Below, piece after piece: positions 1 to 7,105 of a DNA stretch of 64,000 nt; positions within the stretch are counted from its first letter, which is position 1; every line of letters begins with the position of its first letter. The notes beneath the pieces are model-generated. The model did no database searches and was not told where the DNA came from. It saw nothing but the letters and a program-made list of their open reading frames with translations. Source of the stretch: Mollicutes bacterium (GTDB taxonomy: Bacteria > Bacillota_I > Bacilli_A > Izemoplasmatales > Izemoplasmataceae); NCBI GenBank assembly GCA_003554025.1, contig PWFC01000039.1, forward strand, positions 1 to 64,000. Reading direction: 5' to 3'. The translations under genes and the position numbers were made by a program.

Positions 1-113
1 AACTTGGCCAAATCGCCGTCGGATGGGTCTTGACCCCGTTGATTTCTTTGGTGATTGCCATCGTGGCCTTGAATGTTTTGCAAAATGTATTCCTGCAGCC
101 CGTCGTCGGGTAA
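1..113 (+). CDS. C-terminal end of a membrane permease, possibly PiT-type phosphate transporter
   Basis: An open frame enters from the left edge (first full codon at position 3) and ends at TAA 111-113, giving 36 residues. They form one hydrophobic segment with the signature GQIAVGWVLTPLISL followed by a second Leu/Val/Ile-rich stretch. An alanine/glycine-Trp-Val-x-Thr-Pro segment is typical of the last helices of PiT-family inorganic phosphate permeases, so that is my best guess. The fragment is too short to be certain and any polytopic carrier is possible. A terminator about 120 bases downstream fits a transcript end here. Confidence 0.45.
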   Translation, partial: LGQIAVGWVLTPLISLVIAIVALNVLQNVFLQPVVG

Positions 114-231
114 ATCTTGTATGGTTTTCAAGGGTAAGACTTCATAGGGCTTGAAAACAGTCATCTTGCAATCAAACCATCAAAACCATAAAGTTCTGCA
201 TGAAATACGCGTTGACCGTGACAAATAAACA

Positions 232-265
232 AAGAACAACTTCTATCAGGGAGTTGTTCTTTTCT
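232..265 (+). terminator. Rho-independent terminator
   Basis: A perfect 10-bp stem (AAGAACAACT pairing with 252-261) encloses a 10-base loop and runs into a T-rich tail. It probably ends the transcript of the permease whose last codons open the window. Confidence 0.7.
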
Positions 266-378
266 ATTTTGACACTTTACTGAAAATTTTCGTTTGCGAA
301 AGGCCAGTTAGTGTCAAATCTTGTTGGAAAAACCATGATATAGTAAAAGGGTAAGAAACTCATTTTGAAAAAGGTTAC

Positions 379-974
379 GTGGAAGTTGCCGACGAAGTCG
401 TCGCTCAATCATTCTTCATTCAATATGTCGATCCAACAAGCGCCGGGGGAACGCTTTATGAAGATGGGGAAAATTGTTTATACGTCTATCTTTCCGGCGA
501 TGAAGATTCCGCAACCGTCTACACCGTTGGCGCAAGCAAGGACGATTATGAAGGCTATATGGAAGGCGATTTGGACGAGGGACAAATCGATGAAGACGAC
601 AATGGCGATAAGAACGATGAAGACCTCGTCCCCGATGAGGCCACCGCTACGGGGGATGAACCGCCTGAACTAGCGCGTGATCCTGAGGCCGTTATGGTTG
701 AACACGTTGAGTTCGTCCAAGAAGAAGCAACGGAATATTCAATCGAATATCTGGTCGAAGCCGATTGGGAAGACGCGTTTGCCCATTATCAGGACGAACT
801 TGAGGCGAACCGGGATGTTGACGATTGGCAGAAAGCGACCTCCGGCGAGGATGTCGGCGCATGTTCATCGCTTATTATGGAGATGAATACGGTTTGACCA
901 TGCACATTTCGTTAGAGGATGCGCAAGAGGATGTCGTCTTGATTCAGATCTGCGCTTCAAAATACCATGATTGA
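379..974 (+). pseudogene. Frameshifted gene for a highly acidic two-module protein
   Basis: A GTG-started frame (379-897) encodes about 170 residues rich in Asp/Glu, with a central run of acidic residues. The frame breaks near 855-861: the same style of sequence continues in another frame up to TGA 972-974, starting MFIAYYGDEYG. The continuation (LTMHISLEDAQ...LIQICASK) resembles an earlier stretch (LYVYLSGDEDS...YTVGASK), which suggests two related modules and supports a single-base frameshift rather than two genes. No signal peptide is visible, although other acidic proteins in this window are lipoproteins, so the 5' end may also be damaged. I do not recognise the family. A sequencing indel is an alternative to a true pseudogene. 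Confidence 0.45.
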
Positions 975-1120
975 AAAAAGGGGTAACGATCAGAAGATAT
1001 TTTAGTCGGAAACCAAGAAGAACAATACGAAAAGCGATTGTTATTGCAGTGGTTTTGATTGCGACGCTCATTTACTGGCTTTTTTTGTGTAACGAAAAAT
1101 GCATGCCCGCCATTTTCTGA
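971..1120 (+). CDS. Possible small basic membrane peptide
   Basis: A TTG-started frame of 49 residues begins MKKGVTIRRYFSRKPRR, continues into one hydrophobic helix (AIVIAVVLIATLIYWLFL) and ends with two cysteines near the C-terminus. It overlaps the stop of the frameshifted acidic gene (ATTGA), so it could be translationally coupled to it, and it is followed at once by a terminator. There is no convincing Shine-Dalgarno sequence. The arginine-rich front followed by one membrane segment looks like a real small membrane protein, but the evidence is thin. Confidence 0.27.
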   Translation: MKKGVTIRRYFSRKPRRTIRKAIVIAVVLIATLIYWLFLCNEKCMPAIF

Positions 1121-1128
1121 AATTTGTC

Positions 1129-1161
1129 AAAGGATGCCTCGGGAAAGAAGCATCCTTTTTT
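1129..1161 (+). terminator. Rho-independent terminator
   Basis: Stem AAAGGATGC pairs with GCATCCTTT around a 12-base loop and is followed by a T run. It closes the plus-strand transcript that holds the broken acidic gene and lies just past the 3' end of the minus-strand lipoprotein gene. Confidence 0.75.
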
Positions 1162-1193
1162 GATATGCGCTTTGTTTGAAACTGTTTCGCTAT

Positions 1194-2588
1194 TTAGGGT
1201 TCACAAGCCACGAGGTTTGGCAGAGTGGTCGCGTTGATGTCGGTATAGACATGCCAAATTTCCGAAGGGGCGTCGTGACCCGGGAGAAGAATGTTTGCAT
1301 AAACTGAAAAGCCATTGTTTAGAATTCGAATTTCGTATGCGTAAACGTCACCCGGGATGTGTTGTTCTCCAATGTCGTTAAGATGCGCTTCTTTTAGGGT
1401 AAAGCCGTAAATGGTTCGTTCGAACCATTCATCTTGCATCGTTGGAACGTACAAATAGTTTCGAATTTGCTCCATCATGTTCAAGAGATGAAGATATTGG
1501 TGGTCGCCGATGATTGTTTTTTCGGTGTAACACTCATTCATTGGATCCATGTCGTATTGGAACTTGCTTGGTGGTTCGTTTAGAAAATACCATGTTAAGC
1601 GTTCATCGGGAGAGTAATAATTGGGCGGGAAGTGATCAAAAAATACGCCTTGGGGCAACAATTTGTAGTTTGCTTCTACGAATTGGCCGTCGGATTCGAC
1701 GCCGTAGTTGTGGCAACTAAACGAAGTTGCCGTAAGCATCTCGTAGTAGATGTGGTGGTAGTCCAGTTCCAAATACCACGCCACCGGAACTTCTGAGGGA
1801 TTCCAATGCGCATGCCAGGTTGATGGTTGTTCAGAGTGCATACTGAAAATTTCAAGCAAAGGCGTATCGAAGACGACCTCTTCATCCATTCCAACGACGC
1901 TGCTTGGAATATGCAAGGTTTTTAGCGACGACATGCCGGCAAAAGCGCCCCGGCCGATGTTTCGAATCCCCTCGGCGATATACATGGACTCGATCTCTTC
2001 GTTTTCAAAAAACACAAACGCTTCAATGGAGTCTACCGGATATCCCGCAATGGAAGAGGGAACATGGACTTCTCTACCTTCTCCCGTATACGAGGTAATC
2101 GCAAGCGTTTCGTCTGCGAGGTCAAACGTGAACGGAAAAATCTCCGCCGGCTCGTAGGAAAGAGTGCCCTCTATCAGTTCTTGCAGCCATTCGAGCTCGC
2201 CCTTAGTGTATCCGGGGTGATGATGCACATACGTTTCATACGCGCTTAAGCCGTCGATTCCCTTTTTGCCTTCAAGACCCTGTTCACCGGCAGGACCGCT
2301 AAGATCGCTAAGCAAGATCAAGCTTTGCCATTCGCTTTCGCCTTCGTATTTCCATTCTATGTGGGTTTCGGACACTTGAAACAAAACCTCTCTTCCGTCT
2401 TCACCGCGAATGCTTTCGACCCATTCTTCATAGGTGCCCTCAAACGCTTCCGCTTCGATTGCCAATTGATATATCGAGTATAAACGCGAATCTTTATCCT
2501 CTTTAGGGTCTTCGGAGAACAAACCGCAAGCGCTCAATATTATAAGCCCGAAAATCGTATACGCCGTGATGCAAATTTTGCTTTTCAC
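1194..2588 (-). CDS. Surface lipoprotein with collagen-like triplets and a BspA-type leucine-rich repeat region
   Basis: 464 residues. The start is GTG at 2588, preceded by AGGAGGT; upstream in-frame codons lack a ribosome site. The N-terminus is a lipoprotein signal ending LSAC, so the protein is anchored outside the membrane. Around residues 95-115 there are Gly-x-x triplets (GPAGEQGLEGKKGIDG), as in collagen-like linkers of Firmicutes surface proteins. Residues about 160-235 carry the pattern of LRR_5/BspA repeats (IPSSIAGYPVDSIE, IRNIGRGAFAG, LKTLHIPSSV). The C-terminal 230 residues are rich in Tyr, Trp and His and match nothing I know. A small upstream ORF overlaps its start, which suggests translational coupling. 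Adhesion or matrix binding is an inference from the repeat types only. Confidence 0.72.
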   Translation of the reverse strand: MKSKICITAYTIFGLIILSACGLFSEDPKEDKDSRLYSIYQLAIEAEAFEGTYEEWVESIRGEDGREVLFQVSETHIEWKYEGESEWQSLILLSDLSGPAGEQGLEGKKGIDGLSAYETYVHHHPGYTKGELEWLQELIEGTLSYEPAEIFPFTFDLADETLAITSYTGEGREVHVPSSIAGYPVDSIEAFVFFENEEIESMYIAEGIRNIGRGAFAGMSSLKTLHIPSSVVGMDEEVVFDTPLLEIFSMHSEQPSTWHAHWNPSEVPVAWYLELDYHHIYYEMLTATSFSCHNYGVESDGQFVEANYKLLPQGVFFDHFPPNYYSPDERLTWYFLNEPPSKFQYDMDPMNECYTEKTIIGDHQYLHLLNMMEQIRNYLYVPTMQDEWFERTIYGFTLKEAHLNDIGEQHIPGDVYAYEIRILNNGFSVYANILLPGHDAPSEIWHVYTDINATTLPNLVACEP

Positions 2589-2677
2589 AAAGCACCTCCT
2601 AATAAAAAATCGCGCCAAAAAATGCGTTTTGACGCGTATGAACCGCCTTTTTTGTCGCGTATTTCAAGAACAGCCAT
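2585..2677 (-). CDS. Small upstream ORF overlapping the lipoprotein start
   Basis: A 30-codon ORF (begins MAVLEIRDKKGG, ends FLLGGAL) has its own ribosome site, GGAGGGG five bases before ATG. Its TGA overlaps the GTG start of the lipoprotein gene (GTGA), and its last codons contain the AGGAGGT used by that gene. It has no Cys-rich, stalling or amino-acid-run motif that I recognise. It lies between the mapped promoter and the lipoprotein, so it is likely translated and coupled to it. It may be a genuine leader or microprotein. Confidence 0.45.
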   Translation of the reverse strand: MAVLEIRDKKGGSYASKRIFWRDFLLGGAL

Positions 2678-2731
2678 AAAATCCCCTCCATGACCCTTGG
2701 AGACTTACGCTTTCTCTTGGATGTCACTTTC

Positions 2732-2760
2732 ATTATACATGCGCTTGTTGGAAACTACAA
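2732..2760 (-). promoter_or_regulatory. Promoter of the lipoprotein and its leader ORF
   Basis: Read on the minus strand: -35 TTGTAG, 17-base spacer, perfect -10 TATAAT. Transcription would start near 2725, leaving room for the small leader ORF before the lipoprotein. Confidence 0.65.
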
Positions 2761-2826
2761 TAAATATCGGTACGCTTTCAAAGGGCCGATTACTATCCTT
2801 AGGGCGCGAAAAATTGCCCATACCGT

Positions 2827-2855
2827 TTGCAAAACCTTGAAAAATTTAGTACACT
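2827..2855 (+). promoter_or_regulatory. Promoter of the MFS carrier
   Basis: TTGCAA, 17-base spacer, TACACT. It covers the first possible start codon of the downstream frame, which argues for the later TTG start at 2896. Confidence 0.55.
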
Positions 2856-2895
2856 ACTTTCAAGTGCTTTGAACATCAAACTATTAGGTGATGCT

Positions 2896-4053
2896 TTGAA
2901 AACCTTTCTTTTTGTGGCCGCGGGCTTCTTGATGATGTTGTTTATGGGTACGGTGTATGCATGGAGCGTGTTCCGGGTGGAAGTGGAAACCGTCTATGGG
3001 GCCAATACGCTTCAAAGCGGACTGCCTTATATGACGTCTCTCTTTTTTTATGCAGTCTCGATGATGCTTACGGGGCGGTTTCTTACTCTTAAGAACACAA
3101 AGATTTTTGCGCTTTTTGGTGCGGGAATGATCGCCGCGGGCTGGCTCTTGTCCTCACAAGCCGGAAGTTTGACTACGTTGACGCTAAGTTACGGCCTTTT
3201 TATCGGCGTCGGCGTCGGCATGGTTTATGGCGTTCCGGTTTGCATCATGAATCAATCCTCGGCGCGTAGCGGCCTTTACACGGGGATCATCCTTTCGGGT
3301 TTCGGCGCTTCGCCGCTTGTGAGCGCGCCTCTTGTCCATAACTTGATTGAAACGGTGGGCCTTTCGGACGCATTTTTTGCGATGGGGGTTTTAAGCGCGA
3401 TTGTTTTGACGCCGCTTTCGCTTGTGATGAAGGGCGAAAAAAGACTGGATTGTGCGCACAATTCGCCTGAAGCGCCGTTTTCGAAAAGCGCCTTCGCGTT
3501 GCTTTATGGCATGTTTCTGCTGGCCACGACCATCGGGCTTATGATGATCGGGCTTACACACCGAATCGGTGTGTTGAACTATGGCTTCAACGTCCGCCGC
3601 GTCGTGGTTTTGCTTTCGGTTTTCGCGGTGTTGAACGGTCTCGCCCGACCAATGTTTGGGCATCTTGTCGACAAAAAGGGGTTTTTGCTTGCGAGTTTTT
3701 TAAGCGTGGGGCTTTTGTTGCTTGCTTCGCTGCTTGCGATGGTCAATCAGGGGGACGCCTTGTGGCTTTTTGCCGCGAGCATGGGGCTTTTTTGGTTCAA
3801 CCTGGGCGCATGGCTTTCTATGATGCCGGCTTGCGTCAAAGAGTATTTTGGCACTTCTCGTTACGCGGAACTATACGGGCTGTTGTTCACAGCCTATGGG
3901 TTCGGCGCAATTTTTGGAACGATTTTAAGCGGTATAATACTGGATGTTTTTCTTGCGACGACGTATTTGTATGCGGCGATTTTTCTTGTGGTTGTTTTGG
4001 TTGTGGCTTTGGGCGTTGTTTTGAAAAACCTTCGTCTAAACGCAAGTTCATAA
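2896..4053 (+). CDS. MFS transporter of the oxalate/formate antiporter (OFA) type
   Basis: 385 residues with about 12 membrane helices. Start chosen at TTG 2896, preceded by AGGTGA; a longer frame would begin inside the promoter. The front half shows OFA features: helix 1 MLFMGTVYAWSVF, the long first loop ending SGLPYMTSLFFYAVSM, and a Gly-rich helix 4-5 region GLFIGVGVGMVYGVPV. Family members exchange small carboxylates such as oxalate/formate or import monocarboxylates (lactate, pyruvate) across the cytoplasmic membrane. The substrate cannot be read from sequence. It stands alone with its own promoter and terminator, so no pathway partner is visible. Confidence 0.78.
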   Translation: MKTFLFVAAGFLMMLFMGTVYAWSVFRVEVETVYGANTLQSGLPYMTSLFFYAVSMMLTGRFLTLKNTKIFALFGAGMIAAGWLLSSQAGSLTTLTLSYGLFIGVGVGMVYGVPVCIMNQSSARSGLYTGIILSGFGASPLVSAPLVHNLIETVGLSDAFFAMGVLSAIVLTPLSLVMKGEKRLDCAHNSPEAPFSKSAFALLYGMFLLATTIGLMMIGLTHRIGVLNYGFNVRRVVVLLSVFAVLNGLARPMFGHLVDKKGFLLASFLSVGLLLLASLLAMVNQGDALWLFAASMGLFWFNLGAWLSMMPACVKEYFGTSRYAELYGLLFTAYGFGAIFGTILSGIILDVFLATTYLYAAIFLVVVLVVALGVVLKNLRLNASS

Positions 4054-4091
4054 CGGTTTCGTATTTGAAATTGATAAGTTTATGGTTAAAG

Positions 4092-4113
4092 AAAGCGGAA
4101 GTTCCGCTTTTTT
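4092..4113 (+). terminator. Rho-independent terminator
   Basis: AAGCGGAA and TTCCGCTT form a tight hairpin followed by six T residues, directly downstream of the MFS gene. Confidence 0.75.
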
Positions 4114-4323
4114 ATGGAAACATCCAATGAAACAATGTAAAGTGTTCACATGAAATATACCCCTTTAATCATAAACGCTTATCGCGGCGCGCGAGTAAGG
4201 AGAGAACCAAGTCATTACTAAGAAAAAGATAGATAGGGTATAGTTTTCGTCTCGTAAAAGGTGTATTCTCTCTTGATGCCTTATACTGAGCAATGTTGTA
4301 GACACTTAAATAAGAGCCCCCTC
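4114..4323. other. Intergenic stretch with two inverted repeats, no gene
   Basis: No ORF with a ribosome site is seen. Two secondary structures stand out: a GC-rich hairpin at 4178-4199 (CTTATCGCG / CGCGAGTAAG with one bulge) and a long-range 7-bp pair GAGAGAA at 4200-4206 with TTCTCTC at 4266-4272. Both lie upstream of the mapped promoter of the nucleoside importer, so they would be transcribed only from another promoter. I do not recognise a purine riboswitch core here. Confidence 0.3.
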
Positions 4324-4352
4324 TTGACGCAAGCGTTTTCCACAAGTACAAT
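4324..4352 (+). promoter_or_regulatory. Promoter of the nucleoside importer operon with embedded cre-like site
   Basis: TTGACG, 17-base spacer, TACAAT. The spacer holds ACGCAAGCGTTTTCC (4327-4341), which matches the CcpA cre consensus WTGNAANCGNWNNCW except at one core T and the last W. Its central 12 bases recur exactly downstream of the rocD promoter. A repressor bound there would block RNA polymerase. Confidence 0.65.
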
Positions 4353-4398
4353 AAGACTAGATACAAGGTAAAAAAAGAATAGTATAGGAGGCTTTTGC

Positions 4399-5493
4399 AT
4401 GAAAAAGGTACTTACCATTTTATCAGCGTTTGCTTTGGCCTTTGCGGTTGCGGCTTGTGAAGAAGAAGTCGAAGAGCGCGAAGGCATCGCGATGATTACC
4501 GATTACGGTGACATTGACGATGAGTCGTTCAACCAGGGTACTTGGGAAGGCATTGTCGAGTATGCCGAAGAGAACGACATCCCTCATGAATACTATCGTC
4601 CTAGCGAAGTGTCCGACGCGGAGTACATCAACTCCATCGACATGGCCGTGAACGACGGCTTTGAAATTATCGTCACACCGGGTTTCTTGTTTGAAAGAGC
4701 GATTCATGAATCGCAGTACAACCATCCTGATGTGAAATTCATCATTCTTGATGGCGAACCCCGTGACGAGGATGGCGAAACCGACATCGCCGACAACACC
4801 AACGCCATTTATTACGACGAACACGAGTCCGGCTTTTTGGCCGGTTATGGAGCCGTAAAAGAAGGCCTTCATGACCTCGGCTACATGGGCGGCATGGCTG
4901 TGCCCGCTGTTGTGCGTTTTGGTGTAGGGTTCATAGCCGGCGCTTATTATGCGGCCGATGAACTCGATGTCGAAATCGATTTTGCAGACAACCGCTACAC
5001 ATACCTCGATTCGTTCGATCCGAGCGATGAGTTTGAAGCGCAAGCAGCTGGTTGGTACGAAGATGGCATTGATGTGATTTTCGCCGCTGCCGGTGGCGCA
5101 GGAACCTCTGTTATGAGCGCGGCGGGCGATCATGACGCATGGATAATCGGCGTCGACGTCGACCAATCCGCCGAAAGCGAAACCGTGTTGACAAGTGCGA
5201 AAAAGGCGTTGGCTGAATCCGTTCAGTTCGTGCTTGACCAACATTATGAAGACGACGAGTTCCCCGGCGGCGAAATCAATTACTTGAGCGCGACCGAAGA
5301 CGGTGTTGCGTTGCCGACCGACGAGGAAGCTTGGAGATTTGAAGAGTTCACCATGGAAGAGTACAACGACGTCTTCGATCAACTTGCCGATGGCACCATT
5401 GATGTTCCAAGCACTTATAGCGAACTAGAAGGTTTCCTTTCAGACTTAGGCATTGAAGAAATCGACATTGAGGAAGAAACGGTTGAACCTTAA
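4399..5493 (+). CDS. BMP/PnrA-family nucleoside-binding lipoprotein
   Basis: 364 residues, ATG preceded by AGGAGG. The lipoprotein signal ends AVAAC (Cys20). The mature protein starts with an acidic linker and then GIAMITDYGDIDDESFNQG, the classic basic-membrane-protein opening (dDxSFNq), with later GFLAGYGAVKEG and IGVDVDQS motifs. Family members (PnrA of spirochaetes, BmpA/NupN-type of Firmicutes) bind purine and pyrimidine nucleosides outside the cell and deliver them to an ABC importer. The three following genes are that importer. A hairpin terminator between this gene and the ATPase probably lets the binding protein be made in excess. The promoter carries a cre-like site. Confidence 0.9.
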   Translation: MKKVLTILSAFALAFAVAACEEEVEEREGIAMITDYGDIDDESFNQGTWEGIVEYAEENDIPHEYYRPSEVSDAEYINSIDMAVNDGFEIIVTPGFLFERAIHESQYNHPDVKFIILDGEPRDEDGETDIADNTNAIYYDEHESGFLAGYGAVKEGLHDLGYMGGMAVPAVVRFGVGFIAGAYYAADELDVEIDFADNRYTYLDSFDPSDEFEAQAAGWYEDGIDVIFAAAGGAGTSVMSAAGDHDAWIIGVDVDQSAESETVLTSAKKALAESVQFVLDQHYEDDEFPGGEINYLSATEDGVALPTDEEAWRFEEFTMEEYNDVFDQLADGTIDVPSTYSELEGFLSDLGIEEIDIEEETVEP

Positions 5494-5519
5494 TCTAGCA
5501 TAACCCGATCTAACCTTTT

Positions 5520-5559
5520 GGGAGGGGAAGGGCAACACCCTTTCCTCTCCCGTTTTTAT
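5520..5559 (+). terminator. Attenuating hairpin between binding protein and ABC genes
   Basis: A long G/C-rich stem (GGGAGGGGAAGGG with CCCTTTCCTCTCCC, a few imperfect pairs) is followed by a T run. It separates the binding protein from its ATPase and permease genes, which have no promoter that I can see, so partial read-through is likely. Confidence 0.65.
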
Positions 5560-5578
5560 TACGAAACGAGGTGTTTGC

Positions 5579-7105
5579 ATGATGCATGCCATAGAAATGT
5601 TGAACATCACCAAAGAATTTCCCGGCATCAAAGCCAACGATGATGTGACTCTCAAGGTGCGCAAAGGGGAAATTCACGCATTGCTCGGTGAAAACGGCGC
5701 CGGGAAAACAACGCTGATGAGCGTATTGTTCGGGCTTTATCAGGCCGATGAAGGAGAGATACGTGTCAAAGGCGATAAAGCGCACATCCGCAATCCAAAC
5801 GACGCCAACGACCTTGGCATCGGCATGGTGCACCAGCACTTCAAGCTGGTGAATCGTTTTACCGTTGCGGAAAACATCATTCTTGGGGCGGAAGACACAA
5901 GGCGCGGATTCCTTCGTTACGACGACGCCATCGCGCGTATTGAGAAACTCTCCAATCAATACAACCTAAACGTCGATCCCCACGCACGGGTTTGGGATAT
6001 ATCCGTCGGCCATCAACAGCGTGTGGAGATTCTCAAGATTTTGTATCGGGACGCGGAAATTCTTATTTTTGACGAACCGACGGCCGCGTTGACGCCCCAA
6101 GAAATCGACGAACTGATGGAAATCTTGAAAATGTTGGCCAAAGAGGGGAAATCCATCGTGTTCATTACCCATAAACTGGAAGAGATTCGCCGAGTGGCCG
6201 ACAGGGTCACCGTTCTTCGCGACGGGAAACGCGTGGATACGTTAGAGGTTTCAAAAACCACCAACAAGGACCTTGCCGAAAGAATGGTGGGTCGTGAAGT
6301 AGTGTTTGAAATTGACAAGGCGCCCGCAAAACCAAAAGACGCTGTTTTAGAAGTTGACAATTTGCACGTGTACAGTCCGTTTCGCAAACAAGATGTCGTG
6401 AGGAACATGAATTTCGAGGTTCGCAAAGGAGAAATTCTCTGCATCGCAGGCATTGAAGGAAACGGCCAGACCGAATTGGTTTACGGACTTACCGGACTCA
6501 ACCCCATCACTTCGGGAACTATGAAGTTAAACGGTGAGGACGTTACCGGTTTAGACATTCGGGAAAGAAGCTTGCGGGGAATTTCGCATATTCCCGAAGA
6601 CCGACAACGCCACGGTTTGATTTTGGATTTCAGTCTGAGCTACAACATGATTTTGCAGAACTATTTTCAGCCGCCGTTTCAAAACCGGGGTTTTCTTCAA
6701 GACTCAGCGATTGTCAACCATGCGAACCGATTGATTGAGACTTATGACATCCGCACAAGCAGCGGCGCCGCCACGCTTGCGCGGTCTATGAGCGGCGGCA
6801 ACCAACAAAAGGCCATTTTAGGCCGCGAAATAGATAGGGGCAACGACCTCTTAATCGCCGTGCAACCTACCCGAGGATTGGATGTGGGCGCAATCGAAAG
6901 CATCCACAAGCAATTGATCGCCGCACGAGACGCCGGCAAAGCCGTGCTGATTGTTTCATACGATTTAAACGAAGTGTTCATGCTTTCCGACCGCATTCTC
7001 GTGATGTATGAAGGGGAAAATGTCGGCGTTTTCGATCCACAAGACACTACGGAAAGCGAACTTGGTCTTTATATGTCCGGTTCAAAACGGAGTGAGAGCG
7101 CATGA
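5579..7105 (+). CDS. Nucleoside ABC importer, double ATP-binding subunit
   Basis: 508 residues with two ABC domains in tandem, the arrangement of the sugar/nucleoside (RbsA/YufO) class. Domain 1 has Walker A GENGAGKTT, signature SVGHQQRVE and Walker B ILIFDEPTAAL. Domain 2 has the usual degenerate Walker A (GIEGNGQTE), signature MSGGNQQKA and a degenerate Walker B (LLIAVQPTRGLD), as in the family. It would energise nucleoside uptake from the cytoplasmic side. It follows the BMP lipoprotein and overlaps the first permease by four bases (ATGA). Start ATG 5579, with GAGGTG upstream; ATG 5582 is equally possible. Confidence 0.92.
   Translation: MMHAIEMLNITKEFPGIKANDDVTLKVRKGEIHALLGENGAGKTTLMSVLFGLYQADEGEIRVKGDKAHIRNPNDANDLGIGMVHQHFKLVNRFTVAENIILGAEDTRRGFLRYDDAIARIEKLSNQYNLNVDPHARVWDISVGHQQRVEILKILYRDAEILIFDEPTAALTPQEIDELMEILKMLAKEGKSIVFITHKLEEIRRVADRVTVLRDGKRVDTLEVSKTTNKDLAERMVGREVVFEIDKAPAKPKDAVLEVDNLHVYSPFRKQDVVRNMNFEVRKGEILCIAGIEGNGQTELVYGLTGLNPITSGTMKLNGEDVTGLDIRERSLRGISHIPEDRQRHGLILDFSLSYNMILQNYFQPPFQNRGFLQDSAIVNHANRLIETYDIRTSSGAATLARSMSGGNQQKAILGREIDRGNDLLIAVQPTRGLDVGAIESIHKQLIAARDAGKAVLIVSYDLNEVFMLSDRILVMYEGENVGVFDPQDTTESELGLYMSGSKRSESA

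Noticed and set aside
2766-2784. Further cre-like match near the MFS/lipoprotein divergent promoters
   Set aside because: It breaks the consensus at a core C; single-mismatch matches are expected by chance in 64 kb.
2690-2872. 60-codon ORF on the plus strand upstream of the MFS gene
   Set aside because: No ribosome site, and it covers two promoters reading in opposite directions.
4114-4398. Purine riboswitch before the nucleoside importer
   Set aside because: No conserved core sequences of the purine class are present and the mapped promoter leaves a leader of only about 40 bases.
4423-5382. Long open frame on the minus strand opposite the BMP lipoprotein gene
   Set aside because: It mirrors a well-supported lipoprotein gene with codon bias that keeps the antisense frame open; no ribosome site or domain is visible.
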